64,000 nucleotides of DNA, from NCBI RefSeq assembly GCF_019754295.1, contig NZ_VIRV01000010.1, forward strand, positions 1 to 64,000, written 5' to 3'. A model generated the notes under the pieces. That model was not told where the DNA came from. It ran no database searches and worked only from the letters and a program-made list of their open reading frames with translations. Positions 33,531-42,580 of this stretch are shown piece by piece; the first letter of the stretch is position 1, and every line of letters begins with the position of its first letter. Position numbers and translations under genes: made by a program. The DNA is from Sellimonas caecigallum (GTDB lineage: Bacteria; Bacillota; Clostridia; Lachnospirales; Lachnospiraceae).

Positions 33531-34064
33531 ATGGCAACATGGAATTCGCGGGGGCTTCGAGGCTCTGCGCTGGAAGACTATATCAATCATACGAACGAGC
33601 AGTACCTTCACAAAGGGCTAGCACTGATACAGAAGATTCCGACTCCGATCACACCGGTCCGTATCGACAAAGAGCACAGACATATCACACTTGCATACTT
33701 TGATCAGCGAAGTACGGTAGACTATATCGGTGTTGTCCAAGGAATCCCTGTCTGTTTTGATGCGAAAGAGTGCAGGGCAGCAACCTTCCCGCTCCAGAAT
33801 GTGCATTCCCACCAGATTGAATTTATGAAACAATTTGAAAGGCAAGGTGGGATTGCATTCCTTTTAATCTACTATACCGAACGGAATATTCTTTACTACA
33901 TGCGCTACGAAGAAATACAGAATTTCTGGGACCGAATGCAGCACGGCGGAAGAAAAAGCATCCGTTTTGAAGAATTATCTCCGGAATTTTTCCTGGAGCT
34001 GAAATGCGGCTGTATCGTCCCGTATCTGGATACGATCCAGAAAGACCTTGACAAAAGGCCATAA
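33531..34064 (+). CDS. recU: Holliday junction resolvase RecU
   Basis: A 177-residue endonuclease that resolves Holliday junctions in Firmicutes. Active-site blocks STVDYIGV and DAKECRAAT hold the acidic and Lys ligands, and FPLQNVHSHQIEFM is characteristic. The start at 33531 has AAGGAGG 8 bases upstream; the open frame to 33489 overlaps the preceding gene. The last codons contain the -35 box of the his operon promoter. Confidence 0.93.
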   Translation: MATWNSRGLRGSALEDYINHTNEQYLHKGLALIQKIPTPITPVRIDKEHRHITLAYFDQRSTVDYIGVVQGIPVCFDAKECRAATFPLQNVHSHQIEFMKQFERQGGIAFLLIYYTERNILYYMRYEEIQNFWDRMQHGGRKSIRFEELSPEFFLELKCGCIVPYLDTIQKDLDKRP

Positions 34065-34076
34065 TCTTTTTATAAT
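34048..34076 (+). promoter_or_regulatory. Consensus sigma-A promoter of the histidine operon
   Basis: TTGACA (34048-34053), 17 bases, TATAAT (34071-34076). Both hexamers and the spacing are perfect. The -35 lies inside recU. Confidence 0.85.
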
Positions 34077-34087
34077 TGTCGTTAGAC

Positions 34088-34129
34088 TTTGATTTAATAT
34101 GCTAGCACGCTAAAGTGCTGAAAATCAAA
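34088..34129 (+). promoter_or_regulatory. Hairpin in the hisZ leader
   Basis: TTTGATTT (34088-34095) pairs with AAATCAAA (34122-34129), and AGCAC (34104-34108) pairs with GTGCT (34115-34119) inside it. It begins close to the predicted transcript start and is not followed by a T-tract. It may protect the 5' end or be a regulator site. Confidence 0.45.
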
Positions 34130-34151
34130 TAGCAGAAAGAGTGAGGCACAG

Positions 34152-35426
34152 ATGAAACAGAAAATATTACATACACCGGAAGGTGTTCGAGATATTTACA
34201 GAACGGAATGCCGAAAAAAATTGGCGCTGCAGGACAAACTACATCAGGTCCTGCATCTGTATGGATATCAGGACATCCAGACACCGACATTTGAATTTTT
34301 CGATGTATTCAGAAAAGAAATCGGCACGATTCCGGTAAAAGAATTATACAAATTTTTTGATCGGGAGGGAAATATCCTGGCTCTGAGACCAGATATCACA
34401 CCTTCTGTGGCGCGGGCAGCCGCGACACTGTTTGAGATTGAAGAAATGCCGCTTCGGCTTTGCTATATAGGGAACACGTTTATCAATCACTCCAGTTATC
34501 AGGGACGACTTCGGGAGAACACACAGCTGGGAGCTGAGTTTATCGGGCTGGATTCCGAAGACGTAGATGCGGAAATGCTCGCGATGGTCGTAGATTGTCT
34601 GCGTCAGTCTGGACTTGAGAATTTTCAGATCAGTGTAGGGAACGTCGCGTTTCTCCACAGCTTGTTCCGGGAGGCATCTCTTTCCCAAGAATGCGAGGAG
34701 AGATTGCGGGAGCTGATCCAGAACCGAAACTATTACGCCGCTTCCGAACTTCTGGATGAGGCAGGGGTAAAGGAGGAGACAAAGGAGCTTTTTCGAGTAC
34801 TTCCGGAACTTGTCGGCGGGGTCGATATTTTAAACAAGGCGGATGAAATCGCTCCGAATGAGATGGCAAAAAGAGCGGTTAAACGGTTGAAAAAGACGTT
34901 CGAGATATTGAAAGCTTACACCGTGCAGAAATATATTACCTTTGATTTCAGTATGTGCGGAGCGTACGGTTACTATACCGGTGTGATTTTCCGGGCGTAT
35001 ACGTTTGGAACAGGGGACGCTATTGTAAAAGGAGGAAGGTACAACCACCTTTTAGAAAAGTTTGGAAAGAAATCTCCGTCCATTGGGTTTGCCGTCATTA
35101 TTGATGAGCTGATGAATGCATTGGCAAGACAGCATGTGGAAATTTCTTGCGGGGAGGATACGACTGTCATCGTGTATGACGATGCAATGCGTCGAAAGGC
35201 CATCAGCCTTGCAAAAGAATGCCGGTCAAAGAAAAACAACACGGAACTTTTGCGGAAGCGTCCGAAAGATTCTCTGGATGTCTATATCCAGTATGGAAAG
35301 AAAAACGGCGCTTCCAGCCTTCTCTATCTGCAGGAATCAGAGCCCATCGAAATGATCAATCTGCGGACAGGGGAAACGAAGAGATTCGGAGAAAGTGAAA
35401 AGGCAGAAAAGGAGAAGGCACAATGA
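34152..35426 (+). CDS. hisZ: ATP phosphoribosyltransferase regulatory subunit HisZ
   Basis: A 424-residue paralogue of histidyl-tRNA synthetase that lacks tRNA charging and is required by short-form HisG. It shows class II synthetase-like blocks PEGVRDIYRTE, LRPDITPSVARAAA and GGRYNHLL. GAGTGAGG precedes the ATG. First gene of the his operon; the hisG frame overlaps its stop (ATGA). Confidence 0.93.
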   Translation: MKQKILHTPEGVRDIYRTECRKKLALQDKLHQVLHLYGYQDIQTPTFEFFDVFRKEIGTIPVKELYKFFDREGNILALRPDITPSVARAAATLFEIEEMPLRLCYIGNTFINHSSYQGRLRENTQLGAEFIGLDSEDVDAEMLAMVVDCLRQSGLENFQISVGNVAFLHSLFREASLSQECEERLRELIQNRNYYAASELLDEAGVKEETKELFRVLPELVGGVDILNKADEIAPNEMAKRAVKRLKKTFEILKAYTVQKYITFDFSMCGAYGYYTGVIFRAYTFGTGDAIVKGGRYNHLLEKFGKKSPSIGFAVIIDELMNALARQHVEISCGEDTTVIVYDDAMRRKAISLAKECRSKKNNTELLRKRPKDSLDVYIQYGKKNGASSLLYLQESEPIEMINLRTGETKRFGESEKAEKEKAQ

Positions 35427-36058
35427 GGTATTTGACGTTTGCCCTATGCAAAGGGCGGCTAGCTATGAAGACACTGGCATTGCTTGAACAGCTCGGTATT
35501 ACCTGCGAAGAAATGTATGACAAGGATTCCAGAAAACTGATTTTTGTCAATGAAGAACTCAAACTACGATTCTTTCTCGCCAAAGGGCCGGATGTCCCGA
35601 CGTACGTAGAATATGGAGCTGCTGATATCGGGGTGGCCGGAAAAGATATTATTTTGGAGGAAGACAGGAAAGTCCACGAAGTGCTTGATCTGAAATTTGG
35701 CCAGTGCAGAATGTGTGTATGCGGACCTAAGAGCGCACAGGAGCTTCTGAAGCACCACGAAGTGATACGTGTGGCAACGAAATATCCGCATATTGCAAAG
35801 GATTTCTTTTACAACCACAGACATCAGACGGTGGAGATCATCAAGCTGAACGGCTCTATCGAACTTGCACCGATTGTTGGCCTGGCTGAAGTGATTGTGG
35901 ATATCGTGGAGACGGGGACAACGCTTCGGGAAAATGGACTGGATGTACTGGAAGAAGTATGTCCCCTTTCGGCAAGGATGATCGTCAATCCGGTAAGTAT
36001 GCGGATGGAAAATGAAAGAATACGTAAGCTGATCACGGAGCTGAAAAAACTTGTATAA
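35423..36058 (+). CDS. hisG: ATP phosphoribosyltransferase, short form
   Basis: A 211-residue catalytic subunit that starts histidine synthesis by joining PRPP and ATP. It begins YLTFALCKGRLAMKT and has VEYGAADIGVAGKD and the PRPP loop DIVETGTTLRENGL. The short length (no regulatory C-terminal domain) fits the partner HisZ encoded just upstream. The start overlaps hisZ by 4 bases. Confidence 0.95.
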   Translation: MRYLTFALCKGRLAMKTLALLEQLGITCEEMYDKDSRKLIFVNEELKLRFFLAKGPDVPTYVEYGAADIGVAGKDIILEEDRKVHEVLDLKFGQCRMCVCGPKSAQELLKHHEVIRVATKYPHIAKDFFYNHRHQTVEIIKLNGSIELAPIVGLAEVIVDIVETGTTLRENGLDVLEEVCPLSARMIVNPVSMRMENERIRKLITELKKLV

Positions 36059-36088
36059 AGATTTATGCTGGAAAGGCAGGGAAAACCA

Positions 36089-37387
36089 ATGAGAATTCAG
36101 AAACTGAACGATGTATCCAGAAGAAATCTTCTGGAAGATCTCTTAAAGAGAAGCCCAAATCAATATCGGGAATATGAGGGCAAGGTAGAAGAGATCCTTG
36201 AACGGGTAAGAATAGAAAAAGATAAAGCTCTTTTTGCATATACAGAGCAGTTTGATCACGCGCATCTGACTGCAAAAACTGTAAAAGTGACAGACGAAGA
36301 GATCGAGGAAGCGTATGAAAAGGTAGACCCAAATCTTGTTGATGTCATCCGGAAAGCCATTGCAAACATTCGGAGTTACCATGAAAAGCAAAAGAGAAAC
36401 AGCTGGTTTGATAGTAATCCGGACGGAACGATCCTTGGGCAGAAGATTACCCCGCTTCATCGGGTCGGTGTCTATGTACCAGGAGGAAAGGCGGTCTATC
36501 CTTCCTCTGTTCTAATGAACGTAATTCCAGCCAGCATCGCCGGAGTGGATGAAATCGTGATGGTCACTCCCCCGGACAGAGAAGGAAAAGTAAATCCCAA
36601 CACACTTGTGGCAGCCAGGGAAGCCGGTGTGGACGTCATTTACAAAGTGGGCGGAGCACAGGCTATTGCAGCGCTGGCTTACGGAACCGAGAGTATCCCA
36701 AAGACAGATAAGATTGTAGGGCCTGGCAATATCTATGTTGCTCTGGCAAAAAAGGCTGTCTATGGACATGTCAGCATCGATTCCGTTGCAGGTCCTTCCG
36801 AAATCCTTGTGATCGCTGACGAGTCAGCCAATCCAAGGTATGTGGCGGCGGATCTTCTGTCTCAGGCTGAACACGACGAGCTGGCTTCCGCTATCCTCGT
36901 TACAACGAGCATGGAGCTTGCCGAAAAGGTATCCGTGGAAATAGAGCAATTTTTGAAGACGCTTTCCAGAGCAGATATCATCCGCAAATCACTGGATCAA
37001 TACGGATATATTCTAGTCTCCGATACAATGGATGAAGCTGTAGACACGGCCAATGAGATCGCCTCAGAACATCTGGAAATCCTTACAAAAAACCCGTTTG
37101 ATATCATGACAAAAATCCGCAATGCCGGAGCTATCTTTCTTGGAGAATATGCAAGCGAGCCCCTCGGAGATTACTTTGCCGGCCCCAACCACATTCTTCC
37201 GACGAATGGGACGGCGAAATTTTTCTCTCCGCTTTCCGTAGATGATTTCATCAAGAAATCCAGCATTATTTCTTATTCGCGGGAGGCACTTGAGAAAGTC
37301 CACAAAGACATCGAGTATTTTGCCGAGGCGGAACAGCTTACCGCCCATGCAAATTCTATCAGAGTGCGTTTTGAGGAGAAGCGGTAG
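36089..37387 (+). CDS. hisD: Histidinol dehydrogenase
   Basis: A 432-residue zinc enzyme that oxidises L-histidinol to L-histidine in two NAD-dependent steps. Diagnostic blocks are [33 protein letters not shown], the zinc/catalytic segment LSQAEHDE and AGPNHILPT. The ATG at 36089 has GGCAGGG upstream; an in-frame ATG/TTG-type start at 36065 is not needed for the family's length. Confidence 0.96.
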   Translation: MRIQKLNDVSRRNLLEDLLKRSPNQYREYEGKVEEILERVRIEKDKALFAYTEQFDHAHLTAKTVKVTDEEIEEAYEKVDPNLVDVIRKAIANIRSYHEKQKRNSWFDSNPDGTILGQKITPLHRVGVYVPGGKAVYPSSVLMNVIPASIAGVDEIVMVTPPDREGKVNPNTLVAAREAGVDVIYKVGGAQAIAALAYGTESIPKTDKIVGPGNIYVALAKKAVYGHVSIDSVAGPSEILVIADESANPRYVAADLLSQAEHDELASAILVTTSMELAEKVSVEIEQFLKTLSRADIIRKSLDQYGYILVSDTMDEAVDTANEIASEHLEILTKNPFDIMTKIRNAGAIFLGEYASEPLGDYFAGPNHILPTNGTAKFFSPLSVDDFIKKSSIISYSREALEKVHKDIEYFAEAEQLTAHANSIRVRFEEKR

Positions 37388-37401
37388 AGGAGGGAATGCC
37401 A

Positions 37402-37992
37402 ATGAAGGAAAGAACAGCTGAAAAAAGGCGTAAGACCAAAGAAACAGAGATTTATGTGAAGATCGATCTCGATGGGACGGGTGTATCCGATATTTCTACC
37501 GGAATTGGTTTTTTCGACCATATGCTGGAGGGATTTGCAAAACATGGGCTGTTTGATCTGACAGTCCGAGTAAACGGAGATCTCTATGTGGACAGTCACC
37601 ACACGATTGAAGATACTGGTATTGTGCTTGGACAGGCGTTTCTAGAAGCTCTCGGCGAAAAGAAAGGTATCCGGAGGTTCGGATATTTTCTTCTTCCGAT
37701 GGACGAGACCCTGGCCATGTGCGCGGCTGACCTTTCTGGACGGCCATTTTTGAAATATCAGGCCTGCTTTACGGTGGACAAGATCGGAGACATGGATACA
37801 GAGATGATCCGGGAATTTTTCTACGCATTTTCCTACAGCGCCATGATGAACCTGCATCTGAAAATTGTGGATGAAGGAAACAACCATCATATGGCAGAAG
37901 CACTGTTCAAAAGTTTTGGAAAGACTCTTATGATGGCTGTCTCTTCAGAACCTCGGATGACGGACGTCTGGTCAACAAAAGGCAGTTTATAG
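37402..37992 (+). CDS. hisB: Imidazoleglycerol-phosphate dehydratase
   Basis: A 196-residue dehydratase of histidine synthesis, manganese-dependent. Metal-binding His clusters are GFFDHML, DSHHTIEDT and EGNNHHMAEA, with GRPFLKY between. It is the single-function form, without the histidinol-phosphatase domain. The ATG at 37402 is 7 bases from GGAGGG; one at 37396 is too close. Confidence 0.95.
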   Translation: MKERTAEKRRKTKETEIYVKIDLDGTGVSDISTGIGFFDHMLEGFAKHGLFDLTVRVNGDLYVDSHHTIEDTGIVLGQAFLEALGEKKGIRRFGYFLLPMDETLAMCAADLSGRPFLKYQACFTVDKIGDMDTEMIREFFYAFSYSAMMNLHLKIVDEGNNHHMAEALFKSFGKTLMMAVSSEPRMTDVWSTKGSL

Positions 37993-38013
37993 ATGAAAGG
38001 ATTTGTGAAACAC

Positions 38014-39300
38014 ATGAGTTATAAAAGATTGATTCCCTGCATTTTTATCAAGCAGGGGAAGGCAGTGGCATGGTTTGATGATCCTACCGTGATCTCAGAC
38101 AATGTGATTACCCTTGCCAAACAGTACAAAGATAAGGGAGCAGATGAACTCCTGATCTTTGACCTGTCGGACTCAGATGAAGAACACGATGAGTCTATTG
38201 ATATTATGAAGAAGATTAACCGTTTGATCGGTATCCCGGTCGTGGCTGGAGGAAATGTGAAACGACAGGAGGATATTAAGAAAATTCTCTATACCGGGGC
38301 GAAACGGGTTATCCTCAATTTCTCGAAACCGTATTCAGCAAAGCTCATCGAAGAGGCCGCTCTGCGTTTCGGACAGGAAAAGATTGCAGTATCTTTGAAT
38401 GACTTTGATACACTTTTTAAACAGCAGAATCTGATTGAAAAATACAGCAGTGAGATCGTATTTATGCATAGACTGGATCTTGCCTCTGTGACGACGCTTA
38501 CTGAAATTCCGTATGTTATCGTGACGGACACTATGGAAGAATCTGAGATATTCCGTATTTTGGAAAGTCCGGGGGCAAGAGGAATCTCCGGGAAATTTGT
38601 GAGCAGGACGGACCTTGACCTACATGTTTTTAAAGAAGAATGCACTAAACGGGAGATCCAGATGACCAGTTTCGAGAATACGATGGATTTCTCGGAATTC
38701 AAGCTGAATTCTGACGGTCTTCTTCCGGTTATTGTACAGAACTTTAAGACGTCCGAAGTGCTGATGATGGCTTACATGAATGAACAAGCCTTCCAGCAGA
38801 CGATCAAAACAGGACGGATGACTTATTTCAGCAGAAGCAGGCAGTGCCTTTGGGTAAAAGGAGAAACTTCGGGACATTATCAGTATGTGAAGTCCTTAAC
38901 CATCGACTGTGACAAAGATACGCTCCTTGCCAAGGTTGAACAGATTGGGGCTGCATGCCATACAGGAAATCCTACCTGTTTCTTTCAGACTGTGGCAGGA
39001 TCTAATTACAACCGGGCAAATCCGCTCCAGATTTTTGAGTCTGTGTACGACACGATCGCGGACCGAAAAGTAAATCCGAAAGAAGGATCTTACACAAACT
39101 ATCTTTTCGACAAAGGGCTGGACAAGATTCTCAAAAAAGTGGGGGAGGAAGCGACTGAAATTATCATCGCAGCTAAAAATCCGAATCCGGAAGAACTGAA
39201 ATATGAGATATCGGACTTTCTTTACCATGCTATGGTATTGATGGTTGAGCGTGGCCTTACATGGGAAGATATCATGGAAGAGATGGCAGACAGACATTAA
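38014..39300 (+). CDS. hisI: HisIE with an N-terminal degenerate HisA/HisF-like barrel
   Basis: A 428-residue fusion. Residues about 225-335 are phosphoribosyl-AMP cyclohydrolase HisI ([34 protein letters not shown]) and about 342-428 are phosphoribosyl-ATP pyrophosphatase HisE ([14 protein letters not shown]). Residues 1-215 resemble a HisA/HisF TIM barrel ([36 protein letters not shown]), but the first catalytic Asp position reads Phe (PCIFI instead of PCLDV) and the second Asp block reads IAVSLND. The barrel may be structural only. I prefer the ATG at 38014; 37993 has no ribosome binding site. Last gene of the operon. Confidence 0.88.
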   Translation: MSYKRLIPCIFIKQGKAVAWFDDPTVISDNVITLAKQYKDKGADELLIFDLSDSDEEHDESIDIMKKINRLIGIPVVAGGNVKRQEDIKKILYTGAKRVILNFSKPYSAKLIEEAALRFGQEKIAVSLNDFDTLFKQQNLIEKYSSEIVFMHRLDLASVTTLTEIPYVIVTDTMEESEIFRILESPGARGISGKFVSRTDLDLHVFKEECTKREIQMTSFENTMDFSEFKLNSDGLLPVIVQNFKTSEVLMMAYMNEQAFQQTIKTGRMTYFSRSRQCLWVKGETSGHYQYVKSLTIDCDKDTLLAKVEQIGAACHTGNPTCFFQTVAGSNYNRANPLQIFESVYDTIADRKVNPKEGSYTNYLFDKGLDKILKKVGEEATEIIIAAKNPNPEELKYEISDFLYHAMVLMVERGLTWEDIMEEMADRH

Positions 39301-39320
39301 ATAAACGGAATAGAATCCAG

Positions 39321-39359
39321 TGACAAGGTATATAGTATGATATACCTTGTCATTTTTTT
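39321..39359 (+). terminator. Terminator of the histidine operon
   Basis: TGACAAGGTATA, 8-base loop, TATACCTTGTCA, then seven T. A perfect 12-base stem. Confidence 0.93.
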
Positions 39360-39371
39360 GGAGGTTTCGTG

Positions 39372-39719
39372 GTGGAACTTGAAAGAGCAAAAAAGAAAAG
39401 ACAGGCACTGGATGCCATGAAATTGCGGGAGAACAGAACACAGCTGGATTCTTGGAGGACGCCGGCCGTCCATCCTAGATACCGGGCTTCTTACTCTTCC
39501 ATTTATCCAAATGAGGAAGAGGAGACAACCGGCACATTCGGTGTTCGTGTGTTTGTTTGCATTGCTCTTTTCGCATGTTTTGTGGCTGCCGATCAAAAGA
39601 GTATCGATATACCTGGGTACAGCACAAAAGGGCTTCTGAATGCGATTGAAAGAAAAATGGATGTAAATGGACTCCCAAGCTCTTTCTTGAAAGAATTTGA
39701 CCTGTCATCTATTTTGTAG
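39372..39719 (+). CDS. Unknown single-TM protein
   Basis: A 115-residue protein starting with GTG; GGAGG lies 7 bases upstream of it and just after the his terminator. The N-terminal half is highly charged and hydrophilic (VELERAKKKRQALDAMKLRENR is too long to quote as one motif; its key feature is alternating Lys/Arg and Glu). A membrane segment FVCIALFACFVAA lies near residue 62, followed by a short outside domain. An upstream in-frame GTG at 39369 is possible. No family recognised. Confidence 0.55.
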   Translation: MELERAKKKRQALDAMKLRENRTQLDSWRTPAVHPRYRASYSSIYPNEEEETTGTFGVRVFVCIALFACFVAADQKSIDIPGYSTKGLLNAIERKMDVNGLPSSFLKEFDLSSIL

Positions 39720-39760
39720 TATAGTTATGGAAGTGAAATTTAGAAAATGAGGAAATGCAC

Positions 39761-40279
39761 ATGATAAAAGCAGTATATCCGGGAAGTTTTGACCCGGTCA
39801 CATTCGGGCATCTGGACATCATCAAACGTGCTGCAAAAGTAGTAGATGAACTGATCATAGGGGTGCTTGTCAATAAAAATAAAACTCCGCTCTTCAGTAT
39901 GGAAGAGCGGCTTTCACTTCTTAAAGAAGTAACAAAAGAATTCCAAAATGTAAAAGTAATGGCCTTTGAAGGGCTGACCGTGGAATTTGCCAGACAAAAC
40001 GGAGCAAAGCTCATCATCAGAGGACTCCGGGCAGTTACAGACTTTGAGTATGAGATGCAGCTTGCGCAGATCAATCACAGCGTGGAAGACGAAATAGACA
40101 CCATGTTTTTTACCACAAGTCTGGAATACGCATTTTTAAGTTCTACGCTCGTAAAAGAAGTTGCTTATTATGGATCCGACACAAAAAAATACGTGCCGGA
40201 AGCAGTAGCTGAGGCATTGCGCCGGAAATTTCCCGTAAAAAAGGAATGTTCATATATAGAGGAAAAAGAGGAGGCGTAG
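39761..40279 (+). CDS. coaD: Phosphopantetheine adenylyltransferase
   Basis: A 172-residue nucleotidyltransferase of coenzyme A synthesis (4'-phosphopantetheine + ATP to dephospho-CoA). Motifs are AVYPGSFDPVTFGHLDII (with the (H/T)xGH ATP site), IIRGLRAVTDFEYE and the ISSTLVKE-like LSSTLVKEV. In Bacillus it follows rsmD; here it lies about 18 kb away. The ATG at 39761 is preferred because an earlier ATG at 39755 abuts GAGGAA. Confidence 0.96.
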   Translation: MIKAVYPGSFDPVTFGHLDIIKRAAKVVDELIIGVLVNKNKTPLFSMEERLSLLKEVTKEFQNVKVMAFEGLTVEFARQNGAKLIIRGLRAVTDFEYEMQLAQINHSVEDEIDTMFFTTSLEYAFLSSTLVKEVAYYGSDTKKYVPEAVAEALRRKFPVKKECSYIEEKEEA

Positions 40280-40284
40280 CAGAA

Positions 40285-41154
40285 ATGAGAATGAAAATAT
40301 GGATCGCAGGGGCAAAAGGGCAGCTTGGATGCGCTTTGAATGATATGGCTGAAAAGAGCGGACTGGATGCAGAAATTCTCAATACGGACCGGGAAGAAGT
40401 GGACGTGACGGATATTGCCGCGGTGCTCGCTTTTGCAAGAGAGGAAAAACCGGATGTAATCTTCGATTGTGCGGCAGTCACAGACGTAGGTGTATGCGAA
40501 GCGCAGGCGGAACTTGCTTACAAAGTCAATGCTGTCGGTGCGCGGAATCTTGCAATCGCGGCTCATGAGACAAACGCCAAAATCGTACTCCTCTCGACAG
40601 ACGACGTATTCAATGGGATTCGCCAGGTGCCGTACCACGAATTCGATGAAACAGACCCCATGACCATCTATGGACGCAGCAAACTTGCGGGGGAAAATTA
40701 TGTAAAAGAATTTGCCTACCGGCATTTTATCATACGGAGCAACTGGGTATTCGGAAGAGGAAGCGATAGGAATTTTGTCAATCAGATTTTGAAGGCGATC
40801 GAGACAAAAAAAGAGCTGTATATTGCAGTAGACCAGTATGGGTCTCCTACAAGTGCCAATGCTCTTGCATCTTTTATGCTTCGAATGATCCAGACAGAAG
40901 GATACGGAACTTACCATGTAACCTGTGACGGCGTCTGCAACCGTTGTGAATTCGCGAAAGAAATTGTGGAGCTGGCCGGCAAAGACGTGAAGATCATTCC
41001 GGTTCCTACGATGAAGGCAGAGTTTTCTTCGGCAAGGCCAACTTACACTGTATTGGACAACTTTTTGACACGCGCCCTTGGACAGGATGATATGCCTACA
41101 TGGATCGATGCTCTGGAGGAATATATCGAAGAAATTAGGCCGATTTTTTCCTAA
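40285..41154 (+). CDS. rfbD: dTDP-4-dehydrorhamnose reductase-like protein
   Basis: A 289-residue NAD(P)-dependent extended SDR of the RmlD family, which makes dTDP-L-rhamnose. The Rossmann motif is GAKGQLGCAL, with STDDVFNG and the active-site YGRSKLAGE (Tyr-x3-Lys). SNWVFGRG and QYGSPTSA follow. The other rml genes are not in the window, so its pathway role rests on family alone; related sugar reductases are possible. AGGAGGCG lies upstream of the ATG at 40285. Confidence 0.8.
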   Translation: MRMKIWIAGAKGQLGCALNDMAEKSGLDAEILNTDREEVDVTDIAAVLAFAREEKPDVIFDCAAVTDVGVCEAQAELAYKVNAVGARNLAIAAHETNAKIVLLSTDDVFNGIRQVPYHEFDETDPMTIYGRSKLAGENYVKEFAYRHFIIRSNWVFGRGSDRNFVNQILKAIETKKELYIAVDQYGSPTSANALASFMLRMIQTEGYGTYHVTCDGVCNRCEFAKEIVELAGKDVKIIPVPTMKAEFSSARPTYTVLDNFLTRALGQDDMPTWIDALEEYIEEIRPIFS

Positions 41155-41189
41155 ACTGTCCAATCTGAATCTACACACAGGATAAATAT

Positions 41190-42488
41190 ATGCAATTTAC
41201 ATTGACAGAATGTGTCTGGCTCATCATTGTTTATTCCTTTTTTGGATGGACGATCGAGACAGTGACAGGCACCATAAAAAAGAAGACATTTGTAAACCGG
41301 GGATTTTCTACAGGCCCTTTCTGCCTTGTCTATGGAATCGGCGCCCTTGTCATGGTTATTGCTTTCCAGGAACTGAAAAGCAATCTGTTCTTTCTTTTCC
41401 TCGGATGCGCGGTTCTCGGCACAATGCTGGAATGGATGACAGGAAAACTTCTTGAACGTATGAATCAGCATAAATGGTGGGACTACTCCGACAAGCGCTG
41501 GAATTTTGATGGCTATATCTGTCTGCAGTACACAGTACTGTGGGGAATTCTTGGCATGCTGACCGTTCGGTACGGCGATGAGAATATAGTCCGGCTTTTG
41601 CACGTCATCCCGGATCTTTTCGGCACGATTGTCGTATGGACATTGGCAGCTGTTTGTGCACTGGACATGGCGGCTTCTTATACAGCAATCATCCATATTA
41701 GAAGACCGGTTCCGAAAGTGGTTCGTATACACCGGAAAGCAGCTGTCGTCCTTCACACTGCGATTCACAGGATCATCGGGCGAGTAGAACGAAGGATCGT
41801 AAACGTGTATCCTGTAGAGAAGAGGGTTGCTTCATCTACGCCAAAGACAGGAAAATTTGCTGAAGGATGCGGATTTTATAAACTGTTTTGGCTGTTTCTC
41901 ATCGGAGCCGTTCTTGGGGATTTCACAGAGACAATTTTTTGTCGATTGACCGCCGGCATATGGATGAGCCGCAGCAGTCTTGTGTGGGGACCATTCAGCA
42001 TCGTTTGGGGATTAGCTATCGCTGCTGCAACTGCCTTGCTTTATAAAGACCGGGATAAACCGGATCGGTATCTTTTTTTTGTCGGGACATTTCTGGGCGG
42101 AGGATACGAATATCTTTGCAGCGTATTCACGGAGATTGTTTTTGGGAAAATCTTCTGGGACTACAGTGAGATTCCTTTTAATCTCGGTGGACGAATCAAC
42201 TTACTTTACTGCTTTTTCTGGGGATTTGCGGCGGTAATCTGGATTAAAATCCTTTATCCTCGCTTTTCCGCATGGATTGAAAAACTTCCGGCTAAAGCAG
42301 GCTGCATTTTCACATGGGTGTTAGTCATCTTTATGATTGCCAATATTACCGTGTCTATGTTGGCGTTGATTCGGTATGATATGCGGGTAAAAGAAATACC
42401 GCCGTCCAATGCACTGGAACGGCTCATAGATGAACGATTTGACGATCAGCGAATGGAGCAGATTTACCCGAACGCGAAAGAAAAATAG
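41190..42488 (+). CDS. CmpB-type (PF06541) membrane protein with internal duplication
   Basis: A 432-residue, highly hydrophobic protein. The first half (YSFFGWTIETV, NRGFSTGPFCLVYG, WWDYSDKRWNFDGYICL) is a standard putative ABC-transporter permease domain of PF06541. The second half (FLIGAVLGDFTETIF, SSLVWGPFSIVWG, FWDYSEIPFNLGGRINL) repeats the same pattern, giving two domains joined by a basic linker (about residues 175-225). About 11-12 membrane segments. No function is established. Only AGGAT precedes the ATG. Confidence 0.8.
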   Translation: MQFTLTECVWLIIVYSFFGWTIETVTGTIKKKTFVNRGFSTGPFCLVYGIGALVMVIAFQELKSNLFFLFLGCAVLGTMLEWMTGKLLERMNQHKWWDYSDKRWNFDGYICLQYTVLWGILGMLTVRYGDENIVRLLHVIPDLFGTIVVWTLAAVCALDMAASYTAIIHIRRPVPKVVRIHRKAAVVLHTAIHRIIGRVERRIVNVYPVEKRVASSTPKTGKFAEGCGFYKLFWLFLIGAVLGDFTETIFCRLTAGIWMSRSSLVWGPFSIVWGLAIAAATALLYKDRDKPDRYLFFVGTFLGGGYEYLCSVFTEIVFGKIFWDYSEIPFNLGGRINLLYCFFWGFAAVIWIKILYPRFSAWIEKLPAKAGCIFTWVLVIFMIANITVSMLALIRYDMRVKEIPPSNALERLIDERFDDQRMEQIYPNAKEK

Positions 42489-42510
42489 TGAAAATGCACG
42501 AAATTTGCAC

Positions 42511-42539
42511 TTGGATACATTGTTTGATTGTGCTATAAT
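42511..42539 (+). promoter_or_regulatory. Promoter for the M24 peptidase gene
   Basis: TTGGAT (42511-42516), 17 bases, TATAAT (42534-42539), with TG one base before the -10 (extended). Confidence 0.65.
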
Positions 42540-42580
42540 ACTTCTGTATTACAGTGTCATCGAGAAAGGAGCATTTTAAA

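Noticed and set aside
34080-34151. T-box riboswitch for histidine upstream of hisZ
   Set aside because: Only about 70 bases lie between the consensus promoter and the start codon, too short for a T-box, and no T-box sequence or terminator/antiterminator pair is visible.
40168-41178. 336-codon minus-strand open frame
   Set aside because: It lies antisense to the rfbD-like gene and coaD, whose motifs are clear; the product is Cys/Phe/Ser-rich nonsense typical of a reverse reading.
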